From the NCBI RefSeq assembly GCF_003258865.1, contig NZ_NPEX01000001.1, positions 1 through 64,000 on the forward strand: a DNA stretch of 64,000 nucleotides, written 5' to 3'. Source of the stretch: Rhodoplanes roseus (GTDB lineage Bacteria > Pseudomonadota > Alphaproteobacteria > Rhizobiales > Xanthobacteraceae). The position numbers and the translations under genes were made by a program. Shown here piece by piece: positions 38,410-46,008 of this stretch (the first letter of the stretch is position 1; each line of letters begins with the position of its first letter). The notes below the pieces were generated by a model that saw only the letters and a list, made by a program, of their open reading frames with translations, made no database searches and was not told the DNA's origin.

Positions 38410-39092
38410 TCAGTCGTTGTCGCGGCGGTAGCCGCGAACGATGATGGGCTCGATCTCGGGGATGAGCTCGACGACGAGCGGCGTGAGCGCGCCCATGGCA
38501 TCGGCCAGCAGCAGGACCGATCCGAAATCCAGCGCGTAAACGCCGCCCATGACGGCACGAACCTGCCCAGCCGACCGGCGCAGCACCGCCCAGGCCGCGC
38601 GTCCTTCCGCGGTTTGCGGCGCCTGCTCCCGATAGGGGCAGGTCGCGCACGTGTCGGAACACGCCGCGCAATAACCCTCGCCCCCGCCGAAGTGCCATTC
38701 GGCAAGGGCGATCAGACGTTTTTTTCCGTGTCCCGAATGAGGGCTGGGCCGACATAGAGCCGGTCAATGGCGTCGAAGACGGGCCAGTGCTCGAGCAGTG
38801 CGTCGATATTGTCCGGCGACGGCTCGACGACATTGCCGTCGGCATCACCGATGCCCTCCCACGCCGCTATCCCGGTGTGCGAGAGCGATCGCGTGAAGGC
38901 GACGCCGGCCTTGATCGACGCATCATCACCGCCCGCTTGCAGCACATCGGCCGCCACACTGCGGGCAAGAAGGATCGCCGCCACGCTGATCGGGCGAAAC
39001 TGGAGCCGGACGCCGCGCGCGACGTCGAGCCAGAACGGCTCGCGCCCGACACCAAGTTTGAGCAGCGTTGCAGCCGCGGTCTGGTCGGTCAT
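38410..39092 (-). CDS. Tail assembly chaperone G-T fusion, made by programmed -1 frameshift
   Basis: About 227 residues. The first 123 come from the G-like frame; ribosomes that slip at 38724-38718 continue as KKRLIALAEWHFGGG to a stop at 38412-38410. This is the gpG/gpGT arrangement known from lambda and many siphophages, with the gene just ahead of the tape measure. The T-like part has YCAACSDTCATCPY, a C-x2-C-x3-C-x2-C pattern able to bind zinc. It should load the tape measure with tube subunits. The T-part has no start codon of its own in a suitable place. Confidence 0.8.
38712..39092 (-). CDS. Tail assembly chaperone G-like protein (unshifted product)
   Basis: 126 residues ending RDTEKNV. 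The N-terminus (LKLGVGREPFWLDVARGVRLQFRP) and the acidic end are as in other siphophage tail chaperones of this position. It is the main product; the longer fusion uses the slippery site five codons before the stop. Both are absent from mature virions in lambda. Confidence 0.8.
   Translation of the reverse strand: MTDQTAAATLLKLGVGREPFWLDVARGVRLQFRPISVAAILLARSVAADVLQAGGDDASIKAGVAFTRSLSHTGIAAWEGIGDADGNVVEPSPDNIDALLEHWPVFDAIDRLYVGPALIRDTEKNV
38718..38724 (-). promoter_or_regulatory. Slippery heptamer A-AAA-AAC for -1 frameshifting
   Basis: On the minus strand, codons GAA-AAA-AAC-GTC-TGA of the G frame contain A-AAA-AAC in the exact X-XXY-YYZ register. Seven consecutive T on the plus strand (38719-38725) confirm the run. 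The stop lies three bases after the heptamer, so the shift must occur before termination. Confidence 0.85.
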
Positions 39093-39095
39093 GGA

Positions 39096-40037
39096 TCAAT
39101 ACCCCGTCACGTCATTGATGAGTTCGGCCGTGCATGTCTTGCCGACGGTCGGGTCCTTGGCGGCCTGCCAGGCGAACCCTGCCTGGATGCCGCCTGGCCC
39201 CTGGATCGGCGTCTTGGCCTTCGGCAGGAATACGCTGTGCACGGTGAAGAGGAGTGCGTTGTCGGCGTCGATTTGCCAGCCGAAGGAGAGCTCACAAGGG
39301 TCGCCCGATGTGGCCTGATCGAGCAGCACCGTGTCGGCGAAACGCACATTGATGTTGCCGGACACCGCGACCATCGCCGGATCGGCATCCTCGATGCGGC
39401 CGTCAGGCCGGATCACCTCGACCTTGTCGAGATTGTTCGAGTACATGAGTTCGGCCGAGACGATGTGACCGAGCGCGACGTCGTCGCGCTTGATGTCGCC
39501 CATGAACTGCGAGAACCGCTCGATTACCGCGGTCGTCGGCGAGCCTGCGCCCGTTGTGGTGTTTTTGGTTTCGCCCTGGGCGATCAAGCTCATGGTGGCG
39601 TTGAGGAGATCCGAGCGTTGCAGCTGGATCTTCATGGAGTTGGCGCGCACGCCGACATTCATGCCGAAACTCGGCACCTCCGGCATGCCGAGTTCGATCG
39701 CCATCGAGGGCAGCGTGAGCGCGCCGGAGACGAAGGTGTGGGTGATGACCCCACTATTGTCGACCGAGGTAGGCGCTCCCATCAGCAGCTTCAGCCAGTA
39801 GCCGAAATTGCGAAGATCGACCGGCACGACCGCGTCGCCCTCGTTGTTGACGACGTCGCGGCTCGGCGGCAACGGCTCGCGGCCGTAACCTAGAAGATCG
39901 CTGGCGATCAGGTTCTGCTCGTCGCCAAGCGCGCAGGACACGAAAGGCAGCTTTTTGTAACCCGCGACCGGTGCGGTGCCGTAAGTGGTCTCGAACGCCG
40001 CTGCCATGACGGCATTGGCGCCGCGCGCGCGTGCCAT
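39096..40037 (-). CDS. Major tail tube protein
   Basis: 313 residues, beta-rich, with the phage tail tube pattern (AFETTYGTAPVAGYKKLPF, RNFGYWLKLLMGAP, KIQLQRSDLLNATMSLIAQG). It occupies the lambda V position between the terminator-like gene and the G/GT chaperone. Polymerises around the tape measure to form the non-contractile tail tube. Confidence 0.85.
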   Translation of the reverse strand: MARARGANAVMAAAFETTYGTAPVAGYKKLPFVSCALGDEQNLIASDLLGYGREPLPPSRDVVNNEGDAVVPVDLRNFGYWLKLLMGAPTSVDNSGVITHTFVSGALTLPSMAIELGMPEVPSFGMNVGVRANSMKIQLQRSDLLNATMSLIAQGETKNTTTGAGSPTTAVIERFSQFMGDIKRDDVALGHIVSAELMYSNNLDKVEVIRPDGRIEDADPAMVAVSGNINVRFADTVLLDQATSGDPCELSFGWQIDADNALLFTVHSVFLPKAKTPIQGPGGIQAGFAWQAAKDPTVGKTCTAELINDVTGY

Positions 40038-40062
40038 GAGGTTCTCCCGAGCTTGAAGGAAT

Positions 40063-40497
40063 TCAGTTCAGCGGATCGGTCGTGCCGTAGACCGCGACGA
40101 TGACGGCGTCGGCCCATCGGACCGCGCGGGCACCTGCAGTCTCGATGTCTTCGGTCGCAGGTGCTTCGGCTTCGACGAAATCGCAGAGGCCGCCAAGGGT
40201 GCGGTTGGATGCGACGGCAGCGCCGATCGCGGCCAGCATGTCGTCGAGCACGCGCTCGCGGGTTTCGCTTGAAGTTTCGTAGGCTGCGATCTCGATCGGA
40301 ATGCGGTGGGCATAGATGTAAGTGAGCGGCGATAGCGTCACCTCGGGTTCGCCGGGATCGCCATCGCGCACGATGACGAGGCCGCCTGGCGGGACACGCT
40401 CTGGCTTCGCCAAGTTGCGTTTCACCTCGGCGCTGGGGAGCGCTGAGGCGATCAGCGCGTGGATGGCACCGAGCACCTGTTCTCGACGGCTCGTCAT
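40063..40497 (-). CDS. Tail terminator-like protein (lambda U position)
   Basis: 144 residues from ATG 40497; the longer frame to 40575 overlaps the preceding gene. Motifs GGLVIVRDGDPGEPEVTLSP and IPIEIAAYET fit the small phage proteins, often misannotated as acyl-CoA transferase, that lie here. Position suggests the tail terminator that caps the tube and joins the head. Confidence 0.6.
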   Translation of the reverse strand: MTSRREQVLGAIHALIASALPSAEVKRNLAKPERVPPGGLVIVRDGDPGEPEVTLSPLTYIYAHRIPIEIAAYETSSETRERVLDDMLAAIGAAVASNRTLGGLCDFVEAEAPATEDIETAGARAVRWADAVIVAVYGTTDPLN

Positions 40498-40507
40498 GGC
40501 GTCGTGG

Positions 40508-41164
40508 TCACTTCCAGTGGGTCGCGAGAAGGTCTGGCACGCGGGACGCCCATTGCTGAGCAACGCTTGCAACATCCAGGCGCTTCCGCAGTGAGACCTG
40601 CGGCACCAGGATGAACACCACGACCGTTGAGCGACCCCCGATGCGCGTGAAGGAGGCGCCGCCGCGCGTACGTCCCAGATTCGGGCGTGCGAGGCCCTTC
40701 TTGCTCAGCCGCGCGTTGTCGGCGACGAGCAACGACGGCCGCCCACGCCGATACACGAAACGCAGCCGCATCCCGGTCCTCCGCTCCCAGCCACCCGGCG
40801 TGATCCGCTTCATGGCGCCTGTGGGGTTAATGCCCTTCACGCCGGCGGCCGCCGTCGGGATTGCGAGCCAGAAGCCGCGGCTCGATTTGATCGTAACGCC
40901 GCGGTCGAACGCATCGACGATATTGGGCGCTCTCGACCACACGAAGGATGCGGCCTCGAGGCTGATCGCGGCGTCTGGATAGGTCTTCCCGCGCCAGGTG
41001 TTCGCCAGCCGCTGTCCGAGCCCGGCATCCGCGACGTCCGCGCGCAGGTCGCCCTTGAGGCCATCCGTCGCTTCCCGCATAGCCGCGGTCACAGAACGCG
41101 CCGCCTCTGTTTCGACCTCACCGAGACGCGCGGTGAGATCATCGGTCTTAAAGGTGAAGCGCAT
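40508..41164 (-). CDS. DUF6441-like tail completion protein (lambda Z position)
   Basis: 218 residues from ATG 41164. The N-terminus is helical (LTARLGEVETEAARSVTAAMREA) and a basic middle part has GINPTGAMKRITPGGWERR. The position between the FII-like and U-like genes corresponds to lambda Z. Family name is from memory and moderately sure; role is inferred from order. Confidence 0.6.
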   Translation of the reverse strand: MRFTFKTDDLTARLGEVETEAARSVTAAMREATDGLKGDLRADVADAGLGQRLANTWRGKTYPDAAISLEAASFVWSRAPNIVDAFDRGVTIKSSRGFWLAIPTAAAGVKGINPTGAMKRITPGGWERRTGMRLRFVYRRGRPSLLVADNARLSKKGLARPNLGRTRGGASFTRIGGRSTVVVFILVPQVSLRKRLDVASVAQQWASRVPDLLATHWK

Positions 41165-41169
41165 CGGGA

Positions 41170-41487
41170 TCAGACCGGCGGCGCCGCCTCGCATGTCCAC
41201 ACGAGCCGCAAGCTATCGATCACCGGTGTGGCGATGATCTCGAACGTCTCAGAGTCAATCTCGACGGTATCGCCAGAGGCCGGCGCCGCAATCTGTGATC
41301 GGCGAACGTCGATCAGCATCGTCGGCAACATGACGCGGCCGTCGCCGAAATTGGCGGCATGGTCCGGTCTTTTGCTGACGACGCGCACGACGGTGCCGGC
41401 GCCGATTCCACCAGGGCGCCAGAGAGCGTCGCGCGCGATGTTGGGATCGACGAACAGCGCGTCGATCGCCGCCGTGAATGCATCCAT
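41170..41487 (-). CDS. Head-tail joining protein (lambda FII-like)
   Basis: 105 residues from ATG 41487; a TTG one codon upstream is unlikely. The block IDVRRSQIAAPASGDTVEID is characteristic of the small beta-sandwich attachment proteins that sit on the connector. Lies just after the capsid gene. Confidence 0.75.
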   Translation of the reverse strand: MDAFTAAIDALFVDPNIARDALWRPGGIGAGTVVRVVSKRPDHAANFGDGRVMLPTMLIDVRRSQIAAPASGDTVEIDSETFEIIATPVIDSLRLVWTCEAAPPV

Positions 41488-41496
41488 CAAGGCGGC

Positions 41497-42519
41497 TCAG
41501 TTGCTCGTCAGGATCTTCACCGCCAGCCGCGGGCGCTTGTTGACCGGCAGCGGAGAGGCTTCGGTCTTTACGTCGATGGTGCTGCCGTCCTGCCGTGCGA
41601 TCTGGCGCGCATAGATCGGCAAGCCCATGGTGTTGACGGTCTCGATCAGGTTCGCGGGCGCGCCGTAGGTGACGAACGTGTCCATGGTGCCGAGCGGGAA
41701 CGCGATGCCTTCGTTCGCCGGCACCAGAGTTTCCGTCGTGCCGGTCGAAAGCGTGACAGTGGCGTTGTATTCCTCGAACACGATGCCGGCGAACGGGAAG
41801 CGCCGTCGGGTGTCCTCGCGCAGCGGCTGCGCACCGGTCGATGAGAAGTACTTGTAGGCCTCCTCGACCTTGGCGTGGCTGATCAGCTTGTCGAAAAAGC
41901 CCGGGCTCACCAGCGCGAGCACACCGTTCATCGTCTCGCCCTTGAGCTCAGTCTCGATGTCGCGCAGCACTTCGCGGCATTTGCCCTGGATGTTGGTGCC
42001 GGCGGTGCCGAGCACGAAGTCGACCGATTGCTGGGCGAGGCCGAACTCGTCGAAATAGTCGTAGATCTCGGTACCGGCGCCGTCCTTCACCACGCCGCGC
42101 AGCGCATTGATTTCCATGTATTCCCGGGTTTGCGCGTGCTTGGCCCGCATACGCGTGATCTTGCGCTCCATGACGGTGGCAAGCGGATCGGCTGCGTCGG
42201 CGACGCCGAAGCCGCGCACGCCCTGGATATCCTGCGGCGTGATGACGTCGTCGTGCGGGATCCACGGCACCGTGAAGGAACGAGTCGAGCGGTTGTCGCG
42301 ATTGGCGACCGTGGCCGGCCCGCCGAGCGGAACGGTCGGCAGCAGGTTGAGCACACCCTCCGCTTGCTCAATGATGACGCTGCGCTGCGTGATGCCTTCG
42401 AAGCGGAACAAGCCCATCGTGCCGAGCCGCGTGTAGATATTTGGCAGGATGTTGATGGCCGAGGTCATCTCCGCGAGCGTGTAGCCGCCGGCGTCGAACG
42501 GATTGATTATGGGTGCCAT
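41497..42519 (-). CDS. Major capsid protein (lambda gpE family)
   Basis: 340 residues, matching the ~341 of lambda gpE. Typical elements: NPFDAGGYTLAEMTSAIN, GVLNLLPTVPLGGPA, and the late block RRRFPFAGIVFEEYNATV. HK97-fold subunits form the icosahedral shell. An inverted repeat lies in its leader (42541-42567). Confidence 0.93.
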   Translation of the reverse strand: MAPIINPFDAGGYTLAEMTSAINILPNIYTRLGTMGLFRFEGITQRSVIIEQAEGVLNLLPTVPLGGPATVANRDNRSTRSFTVPWIPHDDVITPQDIQGVRGFGVADAADPLATVMERKITRMRAKHAQTREYMEINALRGVVKDGAGTEIYDYFDEFGLAQQSVDFVLGTAGTNIQGKCREVLRDIETELKGETMNGVLALVSPGFFDKLISHAKVEEAYKYFSSTGAQPLREDTRRRFPFAGIVFEEYNATVTLSTGTTETLVPANEGIAFPLGTMDTFVTYGAPANLIETVNTMGLPIYARQIARQDGSTIDVKTEASPLPVNKRPRLAVKILTSN

Positions 42520-42540
42520 GGAGGTTCCTTCAAATGAAGT

Positions 42541-42567
42541 GGGCCCCGACGAGGATCGTCCAGGCCC
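42541..42567. repeat. Inverted repeat ahead of the capsid gene
   Basis: GGGCC ... GGCCC with an inner ACGA/TCGT pair forms a hairpin in the capsid mRNA leader. No T-run follows on either strand, so it is not a terminator; it may stabilise or mark processing of the capsid message. Confidence 0.4.
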
Positions 42568-42602
42568 GAAAGAGGACGAAAGTGGAAACGGGTGAGCGCC
42601 GG

Positions 42603-42992
42603 TCAGGCGGCGTCGCGAGGAACGATGCCGACTGCCGAAAGCTGCGCGTGCTTCGTGGTCTTCTCCGCGGTCAGATCGACTGATCCGTCGAAGACGAGCG
42701 CCGCCTTCGAGACGATGACGGGACCGCGCGCCACCACCAGACCTGTTTTGTCGCCACCGGTCGCATCCACAGCTCCGATCAGGACGGCAACCGCGGTCTC
42801 CGCGCCCTCGTCACCGGTGACCTCGGCCACGGGCGAGAGGCGATATTTGCCCGAGGTAGTGATCTTGCCGAGCACCGAGCCAAGCGCATAGCTCGTGCCC
42901 GATTTGAGCGTCACGGTTTCGCGCGAATAGCTTCCATTGAGCTCGAACTTGAGCAGGTCGCCGAGTGTCGGCGACATCGTCAGGGTGGTCAT
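42603..42992 (-). CDS. Head decoration protein (lambda gpD family)
   Basis: 129 residues with the HDPD pattern: LKFELNGSYSRETVTLKSGTSYALGSVLGKIT and VAVLIGAVDATGG. Trimers bind the expanded capsid at threefold points. Sits between protease/scaffold and capsid genes as in lambda. Confidence 0.9.
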   Translation of the reverse strand: MTTLTMSPTLGDLLKFELNGSYSRETVTLKSGTSYALGSVLGKITTSGKYRLSPVAEVTGDEGAETAVAVLIGAVDATGGDKTGLVVARGPVIVSKAALVFDGSVDLTAEKTTKHAQLSAVGIVPRDAA

Positions 42993-43007
42993 GGTTGCTC
43001 CTTGTGA

Positions 43008-43418
43008 TCAGACATTTGCCGCTGCGGCGCGCTGCTTCGCGCGGCGCACGATCGGACTGTCGCCGGCGACCGGTGTGGACGGCGCCGCGGCGATGATGGT
43101 CGCGGCCTCCGAGCGCGCCGCGAGAGCATCGAGTACGCTGCGGCGCAGATCATCCGCCGAGATGCCCTTACGCATGGCGTCGGCCGCATCGACCGCAACG
43201 CCGAGCCTGGCCGCCTGCGCGGCAAGCGCCGCGAGGTCGGCATACTCGGCACGCAGGGCATCCGCCTGGGCCGATGCCGCGGCCGGAGCGGTTGCCGGCG
43301 GTGGAATTGGTGAAGGAGCCGGTTCAGCGATCAGCGGTTGCGCAACGGGCGCGGGCGTACCCGGTGAGTGCGGCTCGTTCGCATTTGGCCGATCGCCTTC
43401 GGTCTCGTTGGTCGCCAT
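43008..43418 (-). CDS. Nested scaffold protein (Nu3-like), in-frame internal start
   Basis: ATG at 43418 in the protease frame is preceded by AAGGAG with a seven-base spacer (43426-43431), a far better ribosome binding site than most in this phage. The product would be residues 297-432, 136 residues: Pro/Ala-rich N-terminus, then a helix-rich part (ADALRAEYADLAALAAQAARL; DDLRRSVLDALAAR). This copies the lambda C/Nu3 layout. Confidence 0.75.
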   Translation of the reverse strand: MATNETEGDRPNANEPHSPGTPAPVAQPLIAEPAPSPIPPPATAPAAASAQADALRAEYADLAALAAQAARLGVAVDAADAMRKGISADDLRRSVLDALAARSEAATIIAAAPSTPVAGDSPIVRRAKQRAAAANV

Positions 43419-44306
43419 GGACGTGCTCCTTTTCGTTTTAAGGTTGGTCGTGAGTCGCGCGGGCGGATCGAGTGGAGCGACCGCAGCGGCCATCTCGGCG
43501 ATCGCCAGGTCGAGCGTGCCGATGCGGTCGGCGAGCCCGGCTCGAATCGCCGCCTCACCGCGATAGATCGCGGCATCCGTCGCGCGCACCGCCTCGCTCG
43601 TCACCCTGCGGTTCGAGGCAACGATGCCGCACAGTTGCGTGTAGAGCTGATCGACGTCCGCCTGGATGGTGGCGCGCGCCCGATCCGACAGTGGCTGATG
43701 GGAATTGCCGTCAATCTTGGTTTCGCCGGCGAAGACGTAAGTCCAGGTCAGCCCCGCCTTCGTATCGGCCGCGCTCTCGTCGACGTGGACCGCCACCACA
43801 CCGATGGATCCCACCTCACCGGTCCGCGTCACGTAGAGCCGGTCGGCGCTACTGGCGATCGCATAGGCGGCCGACAGCGCGCATTCGTTCGCCACCGCCC
43901 AAAGCGGCTTTTTGGCGTTGGTTTTGGCTGCCCGGATGATCTCGACCAAGTCAAAGAGACCTCCGACTTCGCCGCCGGGTGAATCGATGTCGAGGATCAC
44001 ACCCTGGACGGAAGGATCGGCCAGAGCGGACACGATCGCGTCGCCTACGTCCGCATATGACAGCAGCCCGCTGGCAGCATCGAGATAGCCCGACCGGCTC
44101 ACCAACGTGCCGGTCACGGAAATCACCGCGATATTCTGCTCAGTGATCGATGTCTCGGGTCCAGCATCGGGCGTCCCATCGGCTGGAGCCAGCGGAGTGC
44201 CTGCGAACCGTGGCGCCAGCACCGCGAGGATCACCTCGAGCTTGCCGCGCGCGATCAGCAGCGGAGTCCCAAACACGCGGGACGCCACGAACGGCAGATC
44301 GATCAT
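43008..44306 (-). CDS. S49-family head maturation protease with C-terminal scaffold domain (lambda C/Nu3-like)
   Basis: 432 residues. Residues ~55-265 are a ClpP/SppA-like protease: DIDSPGGEVGG, catalytic S145 in ECALSAAYA, and K197 in FAGETKIDGN. After residue 296 follows a Pro/Ala-rich linker and a helical segment that can serve as scaffold. Its start overlaps the portal gene by four bases. It degrades scaffold and itself during head maturation. An in-frame internal start (43418) can make the scaffold alone. Confidence 0.9.
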   Translation of the reverse strand: MIDLPFVASRVFGTPLLIARGKLEVILAVLAPRFAGTPLAPADGTPDAGPETSITEQNIAVISVTGTLVSRSGYLDAASGLLSYADVGDAIVSALADPSVQGVILDIDSPGGEVGGLFDLVEIIRAAKTNAKKPLWAVANECALSAAYAIASSADRLYVTRTGEVGSIGVVAVHVDESAADTKAGLTWTYVFAGETKIDGNSHQPLSDRARATIQADVDQLYTQLCGIVASNRRVTSEAVRATDAAIYRGEAAIRAGLADRIGTLDLAIAEMAAAVAPLDPPARLTTNLKTKRSTSMATNETEGDRPNANEPHSPGTPAPVAQPLIAEPAPSPIPPPATAPAAASAQADALRAEYADLAALAAQAARLGVAVDAADAMRKGISADDLRRSVLDALAARSEAATIIAAAPSTPVAGDSPIVRRAKQRAAAANV

Positions 44307-45790
44307 GCTGGTTGTCCAGTGTCAGTTGCGGCCGCATCCGTTGCCGCTTCGCTATCGCCGGGCCGCTGCGCCTCCGGCGCTGGCGGCGTCGCTCCGAACG
44401 TCAGGCCGAGCGATTTCTCGCGGGCCTTGTCGGCCGCGATCTCGGTGTCGACCTGCTCGGCGTCATAGCCCCGCTCGGCCAAGGCCTGGGTCCGGCTCTT
44501 CAGACCGGCGTCGATCTGCTCAATCTCGGCACGGGCGTCCTTAAGCGGATCGACCCAATCCCACTTCGGCGGCAGCCACCCGCATGCCAGATATTCGCGC
44601 CGGCGACGGTCGTACTCTGGGAGCTCGAGGGCGCCCGCGATCGCCGCGGTGTCCATCCAGCGCGCCCAGACCTGCCGGCAGAGCTGCCAAACGATTACCG
44701 CGTGCTGGTAGGCTTCAATCCGCCGCCGGAATTCCAGCAAGGCGAGGCGCGAGTTCGAGTAGTTCGCCTTGAGCATGTCGTTCGAAAGATACGCGTAGGG
44801 CACCCCGAGCGCGGCCGAGACCTGCAGGAGCGTGCGGTACTGGAACGGTTCATAGGTCTGGCCGACGTCGGCCGGCGCCGAGGTCTGCACCTCCTCGCCA
44901 GGCTCCAGCATCGTGATCTGGCCGGGCTGAAGATCGATGGTGCGCTCGTCGTTCTCGTCGCGGCCCTCCACGGCATCAAGTGGTTCGGCCGGCGCCGGCG
45001 TTGTGATGAAGAGCGCGTGCATCGCCGCGACCTTCTTCCGGTCGAGCTCAGCGTCGTCGTACTGATCAAGCAGGAACAACTTGACGATGCCGGCCGCGAA
45101 GCGGGAGACGCCGCGCAACTGTCCGGCGTCGACCGGATCGATGACGTGCACGATCTCGCTCGCCGGAATACGCACCATCTCGCCGGCCATGCCGAAATCG
45201 GTCATGTCGCCTGGGTGGCGTCGCAGAAAGTGGTAGGCAACACGCCGTCCGATCGCATCGAACTCGATGCCCTGGCGGATGACGTTGCCGCCCGGCACGC
45301 TCTCGTTTCGATTGAGCGGCAGCATTTCGGACGGCAGCATCTGCAGCTGCAGCGGCACCGTGAGCCCGTCCTGGGGCCGGCGCGGACGGAAGCGAAAGAA
45401 CACCTCGCCGGCGATGAACACCTCGCGCGCGGCGCGCCGCTGCAGCCCGTAAAAATCCGTGAAGCCCTCGGCGTCGGCCTCGTCGGTCCAATCGACCCAG
45501 AGTTTCTGGATCGTCGTCTTTGTCTCGGACTCCTTGATCAATGAGGACGGCTTGATGCCGGCGCCCACCACATTGCCGGCCCAGCTTTCGATGGCGTTCG
45601 CCGCATAGCCGTTATTGCGGACGAGCCAACGAGCCCGCGCCGTGATATCCGGCCCGGCAGCCGCGATCAGCGTGTTGAGATGCGCCCGGCTTGGCTGGAA
45701 GCCCTTCAGCCTGCGGCTCGACAGTCCCGCCTCGAAGCCGCCGATGAACGCGCCGACGCGGCGTCGCACGTCATTCAGCGCAGCGAACAC
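44303..45790 (-). CDS. Portal protein (lambda gpB family)
   Basis: 495 residues. Lambda portal features: SRAHLNTLIAAAGPDITARARWLVRNNGYAANAIESWAG region, then LDQYDDAELDRKKVAAMHALF and YLSNDMLKANYSNSRLALLEF. A dodecameric ring at one vertex through which DNA is packaged. The stop overlaps the protease start. Confidence 0.93.
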   Translation of the reverse strand: MFAALNDVRRRVGAFIGGFEAGLSSRRLKGFQPSRAHLNTLIAAAGPDITARARWLVRNNGYAANAIESWAGNVVGAGIKPSSLIKESETKTTIQKLWVDWTDEADAEGFTDFYGLQRRAAREVFIAGEVFFRFRPRRPQDGLTVPLQLQMLPSEMLPLNRNESVPGGNVIRQGIEFDAIGRRVAYHFLRRHPGDMTDFGMAGEMVRIPASEIVHVIDPVDAGQLRGVSRFAAGIVKLFLLDQYDDAELDRKKVAAMHALFITTPAPAEPLDAVEGRDENDERTIDLQPGQITMLEPGEEVQTSAPADVGQTYEPFQYRTLLQVSAALGVPYAYLSNDMLKANYSNSRLALLEFRRRIEAYQHAVIVWQLCRQVWARWMDTAAIAGALELPEYDRRRREYLACGWLPPKWDWVDPLKDARAEIEQIDAGLKSRTQALAERGYDAEQVDTEIAADKAREKSLGLTFGATPPAPEAQRPGDSEAATDAAATDTGQPA

Positions 45791-45793
45791 CGA

Positions 45794-46006
45794 TTAAAGT
45801 CCTTTGGAGGCTGACGTAAGGATGCGACGCCGTCGGCCCCCTTCATTGGCGGCAGCGATCCGCCGTTCGAGATCTGTCAGCGCAGCGACCATCTCTGCGT
45901 CGGTTGCGTAGGTGACTCGTCGGCCATCGGTCTCGACGGTGCGGACGCCGCGATATCGCGCGGCGAGCAGCGCGTCGCGCTGCACCGTCATCTCCTCAAG
46001 AGTCAT
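45794..46006 (-). CDS. gpW-like head-tail joining protein
   Basis: 70 residues, two helices and a beta hairpin (TLEEMTVQRDALLAARYRGVRTV; EMVAALTDLERRIAAA) as in lambda gpW. Placed two bases after the terminase stop and three before the portal start. Confidence 0.85.
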   Translation of the reverse strand: MTLEEMTVQRDALLAARYRGVRTVETDGRRVTYATDAEMVAALTDLERRIAAANEGGRRRRILTSASKGL

Positions 46007-46008
46007 GG

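Noticed and set aside
35897-38757. Several long plus-strand frames opposite the tape-measure gene
   Set aside because: Ser/Arg/Ala-rich antisense readings typical of high GC, without ribosome binding sites or families.
38393-38848. 151-residue Arg-rich minus-strand frame over the chaperone genes
   Set aside because: Composition is that of an off-frame reading; the -1 frameshift frame gives a sensible T-like protein.
40063-40497. Acyl-CoA transferase
   Set aside because: Such names recur for this phage protein but no transferase motif is visible; genome position fits a tail terminator.
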